Assembly: GCA_951640165.1 (NCBI GenBank)
Contig: OX621264.1
Span: 4,097,001-4,161,000 of the forward strand
Source of the DNA: Pseudoips prasinana
Lineage: Eukaryota; Arthropoda; Insecta; Lepidoptera; Nolidae
Reading direction: 5' to 3'
Length of the DNA: 64,000 nucleotides
Of this stretch, positions 1 through 10,722 are shown one piece after another. How positions within the stretch are numbered: the stretch's first letter is position 1; every line of letters starts with the position of its first letter. The notes beneath the pieces are model-generated. The model worked only from the letters and a program-made list of their open reading frames with translations, searched no databases and was not told where the DNA came from. The position numbers were made by a program, and so were the translations under genes.

Positions 1-106
1 TACTCTTATATTGCATTTTGTTAATCTCGGAACCAATTAATTATCTAAAGATGTATGAGTTGTAATTGAACGTTTTAAATGAAATTATTCGAGATCATAG
101 TATAAT

Positions 107-356
107 ATAATAATATCTGGGGACAATGTCACACAGATCATCCTAGCCCCAAACTAAGCAAAGCTTGTACTATGGGTACCAGGCGACGATATACATACTT
201 ATATAGATACATAAATACTTATAAACATAGAAAACATCCATGACTCAGAAACAAATATTCGTGCTCATCACACAAATATTTGCACTTACCGGGATTCGAA
301 CCCATGACCACCAGCTTCGTAAGGCAGGAGCACTACCAACTAGGCTACGGTGCCGT
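107..356 (-). mobile_element. SINE-A (tRNA-derived), copy 1
   Basis: On the - strand it starts with a tRNA-like head (A box TAGCCTAGTTGGTAGTG, B box GGTTCGAATCC) and ends in a tail around GTACAAGCTTTGCTTAGTTT followed by AT-rich repeats. At least eight copies lie in this window. The head carries the internal Pol III promoter and is not a usable tRNA. Confidence 0.85.
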
Positions 357-645
357 CAAGGATGGCAGCGAACTGTTTGTGGCGCAGTCACTGTTTCGGA
401 CTGGCAGGAATCAGTAATAGGGAAGGCCAATCCAGAGGAGCCCTCCCAGGGTAAGTGTCCCAACCATCTGGAAAACGGCGCAAAAGGGGGCACCGATGCA
501 GCTTACCCGAGTTCCCAAGGCTCCCCCATGAAACGCCAAGATAAGTCCACGGCAGGTACGTTTAATCGGTGCGAGCCCAACATACCCACCCTCAACACTT
601 TTTGCGGGTGGCATGGGTAGAATTTCACCCAGCCTTATCAAAAAA
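357..645. repeat. Unclassified interspersed repeat, related to 31.05-31.2 kb and 31.6 kb
   Basis: It contains ACTTTTTGCGGGTGGCATG near 597 and a block on AGTCCACGGC near 545. Both recur near 31165-31200 and 31595-31620 next to a LINE 3' end. No coding frame is convincing. It is probably an untranslated or degenerate end of a LINE-related family. Confidence 0.5.
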
Positions 646-654
646 AAGAGATCT

Positions 655-925
655 AGCTATGAGTGAGGCGCTCATAGCTAGATGCTCTCACCAGTCTGTA
701 AGTGATGGTGAGGTTAAGCAACTAGGCTCGCGGTCACTCCATAGATGGGTGACCGTCAAAGTGGTTTAGTTTCTGAGCGTCTCCGTGCTTCGGAGGGCAC
801 GTTAAGCTGTCGGACCCGGATGTAACCATTAGGCAACAGTCGTTAAGCCATGTCAGAGGCCTACTGGGCGGCTTGAACAACTCTGACGCTAGGGTAACCA
901 CTGCCCATACGATAAGTATGTACGT
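655..925 (+). mobile_element. 5S rRNA-derived SINE, copy 1
   Basis: The 5' part matches the internal control region of 5S rRNA: GAGGTTAAGCAACTAGG (box A area) and GATGGGTGACCG (box C area), correctly ordered and spaced. It continues into a non-5S body (CTCCGTGCTTCGGAGGGCACG) shared with the copies near 25.0, 31.6 and 40.5 kb. It is not a 5S gene because the 3' half of 5S is replaced. Confidence 0.8.
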
Positions 926-1330
926 CTAAAAAATCCCCGTCTAAAACGTGTCCGTCTTCTTAGCACTGTTAGCTCCTGTTTTTATATCCAATACTAAGAA
1001 TGTGTAGACAGTACAAAATATGCTCAAAAGTTGATATATTTCATCAAAGCTGTATGCATTCAAATTATTTTTAGCAAAGGACAACAATGTCCAGTTTTAT
1101 TTAATTAGTGTATTTTAAATTTATATTATTGTATTAATCGTACTAGTTGTATATTCCCCTCAAAGTCCTAGTTTTAACTCACAGAATTTTGGTAATTTTT
1201 TAATGTTGTGTACATATATAATTGGATTTCAGATTTAGCAGTGTTATAAGAAAATGATATTATTAATGTGTTATTAGTCTGTAGTCTGTTTCTGTACCTA
1301 TGAGATAAAATAAAAAAATAAAATTCAAAT
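926..1330. other. No gene seen
   Basis: AT-rich sequence. From about 1240 to 1330 it resembles a LINE-type 3' end (ATGAGATAAAATAAA) and shares weak similarity with 1690-1780. No open frame or RNA gene is supported. Confidence 0.4.
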
Positions 1331-1332
1331 AC

Positions 1333-1681
1333 CCTTATATTGCATTTTGTTAATCTCGGAACCAATTATCTAAAGATGTATGAGTTGTAATTGAACGATT
1401 TAAATGAAATTATTCGATATCATAGTATAATATAATAATATCTGGGGACAATGTCACACAGATCATCCTAGCCCCAAACTAAGCAAAGCTTGTACTATGG
1501 GTACCAGGCGACGATATACATACTTATATAGATAGATAAATACTTATATACATAGGAAACATCCATGACTCAGAAACAAATATTCGTGCTCATCACACAA
1601 ATATTTGCACTTACCGGGATTCGAACCCAGGACCACCAGCTTCGTAGGCAGGATCACTACCAACAAGGCTACGGTGACCGT
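1333..1681 (-). repeat. Direct duplicate of window positions 1-350, containing SINE-A copy 2
   Basis: About 110 bp of single-copy-looking flank (TTATATTGCATTTTGTTAAT onward) plus the whole adjoining SINE-A recur from the window start at high identity. Because the flank is shared, this is a duplication and not two SINE insertions. SINE-A occupies about 1437-1681 on the - strand. Confidence 0.8.
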
Positions 1682-2254
1682 AAGTATATGTAGGATAAGA
1701 GTATTATTAGTTTGTATGTTTTTAAACGTTCTCATGTAACTGAATTATTGTAAATTCTTATGAGAAAATAAAGATATCTCAAACCTCAAAAAAGTCCTTC
1801 CTTCTTACCCACCACTGTAACTGTAAGGCTATAGGAATGTGGCCTGGTGTAGCCTGAATACTAAGAGGTCAGAGCTTATATAGGTGGGTCAGTATTAAAA
1901 CAGATAATTATGGAGCCCTATACCCCTGTAGTGAGTATAGACTCTTATGACGGCGGCAGAACCGATTAATACGAAGTGCACAGTTATGTAGGAACGTTCT
2001 AGTGCAAACTGTGGAGTCGTTATTAGTACTAGACAATTATGAATATATATTAAAGCAGTTAATTATAGAGACCTATACCCCTGTAGTGAGTATAGACCCT
2101 TATGACGGCGGCAGAACCGATTAATACGAAGTGCACAGTTATGTAGGAACGTTCTAGAACAAACTGTGGAGTCGCTATTAGTACTAGATAACTATGAATA
2201 TAATCAAACTGATAATTATAAATACCTATATCTCTGTAGTGAGTATAGATCTCT

Positions 2255-3120
2255 CTAATCTCTGTGTTGGTGTGGTTCGCAAATACTTGCTTTTAACGCG
2301 GTCGTGGGTTCGATTCCCACCTGTGGCCTACTCAAGCTAATATACATACACAACAACAATATAAATATACATACTTACATACATAATTATTATATACCTA
2401 TATCTAATACATTTCAAATTTATTTATTTACTTATATAAAATACTACACAAAATATTAATACAATATTTTATATCTATCTATTTACAATTATAATAACAC
2501 TTACACAAACACCAAACAGGTAAATATAAAATTCCAATGTTTACTTCACATTATCGTGCATTGGAAACGCGTATAGCCGTTGTACCTGAGCTAACGGTAA
2601 AATATATACCTGCGCGGGCGCATGGACAGTCGACCTCTGCGCGCCCGGGAGTCGATCCACGGACTTTGCTCGCGAAGCTAGTGTCGGCTGCTATCGAGCG
2701 CTTATCATAAAACTATCATTATCTGTAAATTTCTCTCGCTATCGCTATCTGTTGTGTGTAGTATTGTTCTCCTTCTTTCTATGTATAGTTTTCTTGTGTA
2801 TCGTGGAACGATTAAATTGGACTAAGTACTATCTGTGACTTTTGTTTATGTGCCGCTAATATCGTGTTAGCAAACCGGTATCCACGCAGTACCTACATCC
2901 CCGGTACACCACTATACACCCAAGACAGATATTTGTGTGCATGAACATGTCTGTTTGTCCTGAGTCTGGGTGTAATTATATATATAAGTATGTTCTTACA
3001 AAAGAGGAGTAGTATATGTAGTATATCAGTTATCTGCTTTCCAAAGTACAAGCTCTGCTTAGTTTGGGATGAGATGGCTGTATGTAAATTATGTCCCACG
3101 ATATTATATTATTATATTCT
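2255..3120 (+). mobile_element. SINE-C inside the array, split by an LTR-like insert
   Basis: The tRNA-like head (B box GGTTCGATTCCCACC at about 2308-2321) is separated from its body (GACAGATATTTGTGTGCATG, starting about 2925) by 595 foreign bases. The tail holds AAGCTCTGCTTAGTTTGGG. The outer junctions with the array match those of the copy at 5381-5632, so both descend from one insertion that was later duplicated with the array. Confidence 0.8.
2322..2916. mobile_element. 595-bp insert with 4-bp TSD, possible solo LTR
   Basis: The insert interrupts SINE-C exactly between CACC (2318-2321) and CACC (2917-2920), whereas the uninterrupted copy has a single CACC. It begins TGTGGCCTAC, has a GC-rich middle and an AT-rich start, and holds no ORF. 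A 4-bp TSD and TG start suit a solo LTR of a Gypsy-type element, but the right end is not a clean CA. An unrelated non-autonomous element remains possible. Confidence 0.5.
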
Positions 3121-3668
3121 AGTGCAAACTGTGAAGTGGTTATTAGTACTAGACAACTATGAATATATTAAAACAGATAATTATAGATACCTATACCCAC
3201 TACAGTGAAGACGGCGGAACCGATTAATACGAAGTGCACAGTTTTGTAGGAACGTTCTAGTGCAAACTGTGGAGTCGTTATTAGCACTAGACAATTATGA
3301 ATATATTAAAACTGATGATTAGAGATAGCTATACCCACTACAGTGACGGCGGAAGAATCGATTAATACAAAGTGCAGTTATGTTGGAACGTTCTATTGCA
3401 AACTGTGGAGTCGTTATTAGTACTAGACAACTATGAATATATTAAAACTGATAATTATAGAGACTTATATCCCTGTAGTGAGTATAGACTCTAATGACGG
3501 CGGCAGAACTGATTAATACGAAGTGCACAGTTATGTAGGAACGTTCTAGAACAAACTGTGGAGTCGCTATTAGTACTAGATAACTATGAATATATTAAAA
3601 CAGATAATTATAGATACCTATACTATAGTAAATATAGATATCTGTGGCAACGGCAGAACTGATTAATG

Positions 3669-3893
3669 AATAATAATATCTTGGGACATTATTTACACAC
3701 GGCCATCTGATCCCAAAATAAGCAGACCTTGTACTATGGAAACGAGGTAACTGATATACTACTTTTCTTTTGTAAAAACATACTTATATAGATAGTTACA
3801 CTCACGACAATCAGACATGTTCATGCACACAAATGTCTGTCATGGGTGGGAATTGGCGTGAAAAGCAAGCATTTGCCAACCACGCCAACAGTT
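3669..3893 (-). mobile_element. SINE-C with internal head deletion, inside the array
   Basis: In - orientation: tail (CCATCTGATCCCAAAATAAG), body (AGACATGTTCATGCACACAA) and part of the tRNA-like head. The stretch between GGTGGGAATTG and GCGTGAAAAGC has lost the B-box flank seen in other copies. Confidence 0.75.
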
Positions 3894-5380
3894 CTTGTGC
3901 ATAACTGTGGAGTTATTATTAGTACTAGTAGACTATGAATATATTAAAACAGATAATTATAGATACCTATACTCACTACAGTGACGACGGCAGCACCGAT
4001 TAATACGAAGTACACAGTTATGTAGGAACGTTCTAGTGCAAACTGTGGAGTCGTTTGTAGTACTAGACAACTATGAATATATTAAAATAGATAATTATAG
4101 ATACCTATACTCTCTACAGAGACGGCGGTAGAACCGATGAATGCGAAGTGCACAGTTATGTAGGAACGTTCTAGTGCATACTGTGGAGCTGTCATTAGTA
4201 CTAGACAACTATGAATATATTAAAACAGATAATTATAGATACCTATACCAACTACAGTGACGGCGGCAGCACCGATTAATACGAAGTACACAGTTATGTA
4301 GGAACATTCTAGTGCAAACTGTGGAGTCGCTATTGCACTAAACAAATATTCAAGCAGATAATTATAGAGACCTATACTTACTACAGAGGCGGCGGCAGTA
4401 CCGATTAATACGAAGTGCACAGTTGTGTAGGAACGTTCTAGTACAAACTGTGGAGTCGCTGTTAGTACTAGACAACTATGAATATACTAAAACAGATAAT
4501 TACAGAGACCTATAGTCACAACAGTGATGGCAGAACTGATAAATACAAAGTGCACAGTTATTTAGGAACGTACTAGTGCAAACTGTGGAGTCGTTATTAG
4601 TACTAGACAACTATGAATATATTAAAACAGATAGTTTTTGTGATATATACTCACTACGGTGACGTCGGCAATACCGATTAATACGATATGCACAGTTATG
4701 TAGGTACGTACTAGTGCAAACTGTGGAGTCGTTATTAGTACTAGACAACTATAAATATATTATAACTGATAATTATAGACCTATACTCACTACAGTGACG
4801 GTGGCAGAACTGATTAATACGAAGTGCACAGTTATGTAGGAACGTTCTAGAACCAACTGTGGAGACGTTATTACTACAAGATAACTATGAATATATTAAG
4901 ACCGATAATTATAGACTTATACCCACTGCAGTGACGGCGGCAGAACCGATTAATACGAAGTGCACAGTTATGTAGGAACGTTCTAGAACAAACGGTGGAG
5001 TCGCTATTAGCACTAAACAAATATTCAAGCAGATAATTAAAGAGACCTATAGTGAGCTACAGAGACGGCAGAACCGATTAATACGAAGTGCACAGTTATG
5101 TAGGAACGTTCTATTGTAAACTGTGGAGTCGATATTAGGACTAGACAACTATGAATATATATTAAAGCAGTTAATTATAGAGACTTATAACCCTGTAGTG
5201 AGTATAGACCCTTATGTCGGCGGCAGAACCGATTAATACGAAGTGCACAGTTATGTAGGAACGTTCCAGTGCAAACTGTGGAGTCGCTATTAGTACTAGA
5301 CAACTATGAATATATTAAAACTGATATTTATAGATACCTATATATCTGTAGTGGGTATAGATCTCTGTAACCCTCTACTG

Positions 5381-5632
5381 GTGTGGCTGGCAAAAACCTG
5401 GTTTTTACGTTGTAGGTCGTGGGTTCGATTCCCACCCAAGACAGATATTTGTGTGCATGAACATGTCTGTTTGTCCTGAGTCTGGGTGTAATTATATATA
5501 TAAGTATGTTCTTACAAAAGAGGAGTAGTATATGTAGTATATCAGTTATCTGGTTTCCATAGCACAAGCTCTGCTTAGTTTGGGATGAGATGGCCGTATG
5601 TAAATTATGTCCCACGATATTATTTTATTATA
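5381..5632 (+). mobile_element. SINE-C, uninterrupted copy in the array
   Basis: Head with GGTTCGATTCCCACCCAAG, body with CATGAACATGTCTGTTTGTC and tail with AAGCTCTGCTTAGTTTGGG. It serves as the empty-site reference for the insert at 2322-2916. Confidence 0.85.
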
Positions 5633-7193
5633 TTCTAGTGCAAACTGTGGAGTCGCTATTAGTACTACAAGACTATAAATATATTAAAACAGATAATTAT
5701 AGATACATATACCCACTACAGTGACGGCAGCAGAACCCATTAATACGAAGTGCACAGTTATGTAGGAACGTTCTAGTGCAAACTGTGGAGTCGTTATTAG
5801 TACTAGATAACTATGAATATATTAAAACAGATGATTATAGACACCTATACCCACTGCAGTGACCACATCAGAACCTATTAATACGATATGCATAGTTATG
5901 TAGGAACGTTCTAGTGCAAACTGTGGAGTCGCTATTAGTACTAGACAACTATGAATATATTAAAACAGATAATTATAGAGACCTATACTCACTACAGAGA
6001 CGGCAGAACCGATTAATACGAAGTGCACAGTTATGTAGGAACGTTCTAGAACAAACTGTGGAGTCGCTATTAGTACTAGACTACTATGAATATATTAAAA
6101 CAAATAATTATAGATACCTATACCCACCACATAGACGGCGGCAGCACCGATTAATACGAAGTGCACAGTTATGTAGGAACGTACTAGTGCAAACTGTGGA
6201 GTCGCTATTAGTACTACAAGACTATAAATATATTAAAACAGATAATTATAGATACCTATACCCACTACAGTGACGGCGGCAGAATCGATTAATACGAAGT
6301 GCACAGTTATGTAGGAACGTTCTAGAACAAACTGTGGAGTCGCTATTAGTACTAGACAACTATGAATATATTAAAACAGATAATTATAGATACCTATACC
6401 CACTACAGTGACGACAGCAGCACCGATTAATACGAAGTGCACAGTTATGTAGGAACGTTCTAGAATAAACTGTGGAGTTGCGATTAGTACTAGATAACTA
6501 TGAATATATTAAAGCAGATAATTATAGAGACCTATTCCCACTACAATCAAGGCGGCGGAACCCATTAATACGCTGTGCACAGTTATGTAGGAACGTACTA
6601 GTGCAAACTGTGGAGTCGTTATTAGTACTAGATAACTATGAATATATTAAAACAGATAATTATAGACACCTATACCCACTGCAGTGACCGCGTCAGAACC
6701 TATTAATACGATATGCATAGTTATGTAGGAACGTTCTAGTGCAAACTGTGGAGTCGCTATTAGCACTAGACCACTATGAATATATTAAAACAGATAATTA
6801 TAGATACCTATATCCACTACAGTTACGGCGGCATAACGGCAATACGGAGTGCACAGTTATGTAGGAACGTTCTAGTGCAAACTGTGGAGTCGCTATTAGT
6901 ACTAGATAACTATGAATATGTTAAAACAGATAATTATAGAGACTTATACTCACTACAGTGACGGCGGCAGAACCGATTAACACGAAGAGCACAGTTATGT
7001 AAGAACATTCTAGTGCAAACTATGGAGTCGCTATTAGTACTAGACAACTATGAATATAAACAAATATTCAAGCAGATAATTATAGAGACCTATGCTTACT
7101 ACAGAGGCGGCTGCAGAACCGATTAATACGGAGTCACAGTTATGTAGGAACGTTCTAGAACAAATTGTGGAGTCGCTTTTACTACTAGACAAC

Positions 7194-7524
7194 TTTTTTT
7201 TTTTTTTTTTTTTATTAGCCTGTATGGTCCCACTGCTGGGCAAAGGCCTCCCTCCATTCTTTCCAACGCTCACGACTGTGTGCCATCTCTTTCCAATTCT
7301 CAAGGAAGACATCCAGTTCGTCCCGCCATCTCCTTCGTGGTCTGCTGCGACCCCGTGTCACTGTTTCAGGGTACCAATCATGAGCTTTGCGTGCCCACAG
7401 CTCGTCCGGCATGCGACAGACATGTCCTGCCCAGTCCCATTTAAGCTGAGCAGCCTTTTGAGCCACGTCAATAATTTGTGTTCTGGAGCGCAGTGTAGTG
7501 TTTCGAACGTGATCTGTTAATTTA
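7194..7524 (-). pseudogene. RTE-type LINE 3' end (C-terminal coding remnant)
   Basis: Read on the - strand it encodes a reverse-transcriptase C-terminal tail with the pattern LKWDWAGHVCRM, then WARK, RGRSRPRRRW and ERWKEWREAFAQQWD. This is typical of RTE-like LINEs in insects. A run of about 20 T on the + strand (7194 on) is its poly(A) tail. ACAAC flanks both sides (7189-7193 and 7525-7529) as a likely target-site duplication. It is 5'-truncated with no RT core and inserted into the end of the minisatellite. Confidence 0.75.
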
Positions 7525-7529
7525 ACAAC

Positions 7530-7915
7530 AGAGATTAATACGACCTTTGAGTTCAAAAAACATTTTCAGTTACGTCCGGGTAAATTTGCTGCGAATTCAG
7601 TTTTTAAACATTTGTAAACCTTTTTATATAAAAATAGGTTCCATCACAAAATTGAAACAGTCAACAGTACTCTTAGCAGAAGTGTAACTACGGATCATAA
7701 GTGTGCTCCGTTGTTACACCAGTGTAACCAATTAGTGTATCAATGGGTCAGAGATGGAATTTTTTCTAGTCTTAAAATCCCATGAAGAAATGTGAAACTC
7801 GATTGTAAGACGAATTCGGAACTAGGAATGCTCAACCGTGGTTTATAATTTATTGTCATCATGATCATCGGTTTAAAGACTGACAGTCTTCAAACTAAGA
7901 TCTCCGATACCACTG
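7530..7915. other. No gene seen
   Basis: AT-rich sequence without a convincing frame, RNA gene or recognised repeat. The first bases (GATTAATACGACC) recall a minisatellite unit. Confidence 0.4.
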
Positions 7916-7916
7916 A

Positions 7917-8012
7917 TTCTACTACACAACTATATTACTACAAACATGTTCTGACTATTTACAAGTGCTTTTTTAAAGTCTACGTGAATAAAAACCTTTT
8001 TTATTTATTTAT
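7917..8012 (+). mobile_element. LINE-B 3' end fragment
   Basis: Matches in sense orientation the last ~100 bp of the LINE at 10723-13290: ACATGTTCTGACTATTTACA, AAAGTCTACGTGAATAAAAA, then a TTTA-rich tail. Confidence 0.7.
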
Positions 8013-8213
8013 TCAGGATTTGATAATTAAAAAAAAGTGCGGGGCAGTCTTTGCGGACTGCCAATACAAGTGAAAACTATTTTTTATACTTCTAATCTAA
8101 ATAATCTACAAAATAATAAATACAAAATAAACATATAGTTCATAGAAAGCGTGACGTGACGACGACGCGAGTTTCACGCTTTTTGTTCACCCTAAAAGTA
8201 CACGTATATAATA

Positions 8214-8586
8214 ATAATAATGTCGTCCTAGGCGAATTACGGCCACGGCGGCCAGTCTCCACAGAGATTAGCCATCTGTGCGGGACATGTTATAGTGCTC
8301 AAGTGTGTGCGCAAACACAAGAGCACTTACTCTTCCATCACTCTCATGATCCGATGGGACGCCTAGGCGACACGACCGGAAAGAGGTCAGGTACAGGACC
8401 GACGGCTTTACGTGCTCTTCGAGGCATGGGGGTATAATACCGCCATCTCCCAGACTTCGGGCTGATGCTGAGAAAATTATCTTTTTTCAAGAAAAGTCCC
8501 AAAATTACTTTTTGTTCGGACCCGGGATTTGAACCCAGAACCTCGTTCTCTGCGGGTGAACACGCTACCGCTAGACCAACGAGACA
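8214..8586 (-). mobile_element. SINE-B (tRNA-derived), full-length copy
   Basis: Read on the - strand: tRNA-like head with TGGTCTAGCGGTAGCGTG (A box) and GGGTTCAAATCCCGGG (B box). The body holds CATCAGCCCGAAGTCTGG and the 3' end holds the CCGTGGCCG motif. It is one of at least six copies in the window. Confidence 0.85.
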
Positions 8587-8589
8587 CGT

Positions 8590-9030
8590 ATATACAAAGT
8601 ATACATATAGCTTATTGGAAGCGTGCGGTGACGATGACACAAGTTTCATGCTTTTTGTTCACCGTAACGCGCCAAAAGAAGATTTCACTTCAAAAACTAT
8701 TTTAATAATTATACTCCACACCTTTCCTTGTCCATCTCTCCGTCCCTAAAGGTCTTTAAGTGTTAGAGAGAGATGGTATAGATCTCTCAGATTAGAAATA
8801 GGGTGACCATGTTTCTGGTATATAATAAATTCTTTTATTTGAAATTGTAAAAAAATAGGACTTTTGTTTAATCAGTAGATTAGTGTACTGTGACCATTTT
8901 ACTGTGATCGCCAAGCCGCCAATCCCCCCAAGATGATTCGTGGGGGAGGCTTTCATCCAGGACTTTTACAGCTGTTATGCTGATGATGAATTAGTAGATT
9001 CGTTGAAGTATTTACGATAATAATCATCAT
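8590..9030. repeat. Low-copy repeat remnants
   Basis: TTTCATGCTTTTTGTTCACC recurs near 8175. The block at 8918-8996 (CGCCAAGCCGCC...GATGATGAATT) resembles a SINE or LINE 3' end seen at 41.65-41.88 kb and 58.7-59.1 kb. No gene. Confidence 0.45.
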
Positions 9031-9035
9031 TTGAC

Positions 9036-9290
9036 GGTCACCGTAGCCTAGTTGGTAGTGCTCCTGCCAGCTGCTGAAGCTGGTGGTCCTGGGTTCGAAT
9101 CCCGGTAAGTGCAAATATTTGTGTGAGCACGAATAATTGTTTCTGAGTCATGGATATTTTCTATGTATATAAGTATTTATCTATGTATATAAGTATGTAT
9201 ATCGTCGCCTGGCACCCATAATACAAGCTTTGCTTAGTTTGGGGCTAGGATGATCTGTGTGACATTGTCCAAGATATTATCAAGATATAC
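9036..9290 (+). mobile_element. SINE-A, copy 3
   Basis: Head ACCGTAGCCTAGTTGGTAG, B box GGTTCGAATCC at about 9093, tail TTTGCTTAGTTTGGGGCTAG. Sense orientation. Confidence 0.85.
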
Positions 9291-9404
9291 ACACACTATT
9301 ACATTATTACAATTTTCCATTTTGTACTCAAAGTTCAAAAGTGCGATTTGTTTTTACATACAAAGGGCGTATAGGTGAAACTTTGCATATAGAATACACA
9401 AAAA

Positions 9405-9512
9405 ATACATACATAGACTCACGCCTGTTTCCCAGACGGGTAGGCAGAGACAACGGATGTCCATTTGTCACGATCTTTGCACAGTCGTTTTGCCTCGTTT
9501 ACTGTCATTAAA
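9405..9512 (-). pseudogene. LINE C-terminal coding fragment
   Basis: On the - strand it matches the fragment family at 19.7, 31.0, 31.8 and 32.0 kb, which encodes a tail of the form CKDRDKWKSVVSAYP before a stop. This is a short 3' remnant of an endonuclease-type LINE. Confidence 0.6.
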
Positions 9513-9958
9513 CATGTATAGTTATATATTGTATGTGCAAAGTTTAACACATACTCACTCTGTATGTAGAAAGTACCGGTTCGCAATTTCAATCCTCGAG
9601 TTTAAAACGGAGAATAAATAAGATTAATTACTGAATACTGGCCTTAGAAGTGCGTATATACTTGCGAAAGCTTTATATATTCCACAAAAAAAATCTAAAC
9701 AGGTTCACAAACAACAACGGATAGTTAAGATATACGAAAAGAGTCGAATCGATTCCTTCAAAGTAGGTAAAAATAATTGGCAATATTTAAAAAAATACTT
9801 TTTCTACAATTTTTTTTATTTGATAACTAAACAAAACGTGGATTGTTCTCAATTCGAATTGTACTTAAGTTTTAGTACACGTACACCGATTACTCCGCAA
9901 AGATCATTACAAAGTATACGTGTAACTAATATACAAAATGTGTGTTAATTACACAAGC
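9513..9958. other. No gene seen
   Basis: AT-rich, no supported frame, no recognised repeat. Confidence 0.4.
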
Positions 9959-9960
9959 AT

Positions 9961-10195
9961 GGGCCGGTCGGCATGTTTGGTAAATACTTGCCTTTCACGC
10001 CACTGTTCGTGGGTTTGATTCCCACCCATGACAGATATTTGTTTTGAGTCTGAGTGTAATTTTCCATGTAAGTATGTATTTACAAAAGACAAGTAGTATA
10101 TATTAGTATATCAGTTATCTGGTTCCCATAGTACAAACTCAGCTTAGTTTGGGATCAGATGGCCGTGAGTGAATCATTTCCTAAGATATATTATT
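9961..10195 (+). mobile_element. SINE-C copy
   Basis: Head GGGCCGGTCGGCATG..., B-box region GGTTTGATTCCCACCC, body with an internal deletion, and tail CTTAGTTTGGGATCAGATGG. Confidence 0.8.
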
Positions 10196-10372
10196 GTTAT
10201 ACTTTTGAATTTTATAGCATTGTATTTCATAATTTGGGAGTTGTTATCAATATGATATGATCTTTCATATGCAACTGTGAACATATCAGTCGGCCATGTT
10301 TCTAGAAAACAAGCCAATTGATAATACCTACATCCTCCGGAAGCGTGTCAGCAAGGGAATCCTAAATTCGAT

Positions 10373-10457
10373 CCGCCAGTGTGTATCGTTCGTAGCTTAA
10401 CGCAGAGCGCCTCACCCGTATTGGTAGATGGTGTTGGTTCGAGACCCGCCGGACGAT
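10373..10457 (+). mobile_element. SINE-D, tRNA-like unit with a preserved acceptor stem
   Basis: Starts ATCGTTCG and ends CGGACGAT, which pair as an 8-bp stem with one G-T. TAGCTTAACGCAGAGC could be a D arm and GGTTCGAGACC a B box. The anticodon arm does not fold cleanly, so I call it a tRNA-derived SINE head and not a tRNA gene. A fold-back copy lies at 45.65-45.82 kb. Confidence 0.6.
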
Positions 10458-10722
10458 ATACAACATGTAACGTAATTAACGCACACCCTCAAATACCCCA
10501 ATTAGAATATTATGTTGTTATCATAATACATACACGGAATTTTTTGTTTAACATGTATATGCATTGTTATTTACTAAATTAGTTTCTTGAAATTAAGTTA
10601 ATTTTTTTTTATTTTGTATTGAATTATGGAATTTGTATGAATACAAATAAAACTGTGATGTTAAAAGTATTATATTTTGACTTACGGTCCATTTCAATTT
10701 GTTTTGATTGTACAGGGTTAAA

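Larger units (their letters stand above)
1889..7193. repeat. 138-bp minisatellite array, about 26 copies
   Basis: The unit runs from GTGCAAACTGTGGAGTCGC through AGTACTAGACAACTATG and GATTAATACGAAGTGCACAG to GTAGGAACGTTCTA, and most units are 134-145 bp. The array is broken by SINE-C copies near 2255-3120, 3669-3893 and 5381-5632. Each unit holds the dyad CACAGTT...AACTGTG. Because 138 is divisible by three, stop-free frames run through two or more units and produce repetitive ORFs. These show no sign of being genes. Confidence 0.9.

Noticed and set aside
5914..6687. Repetitive ORFs of 71-119 aa with NVLVQTVESLLVLDNYEYIK
   Set aside because: They arise because the minisatellite unit is 138 bp, a multiple of three, and lacks stops in one frame. 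Array variants break the frame often and there is no promoter or start context.
1889..7193. CRISPR-like array
   Set aside because: Units repeat over their whole length with no unique spacers, and the repeat style is eukaryotic minisatellite.
10373..10457. Functional tRNA gene
   Set aside because: The acceptor stem pairs, but the anticodon arm does not fold and the unit recurs as a SINE head.
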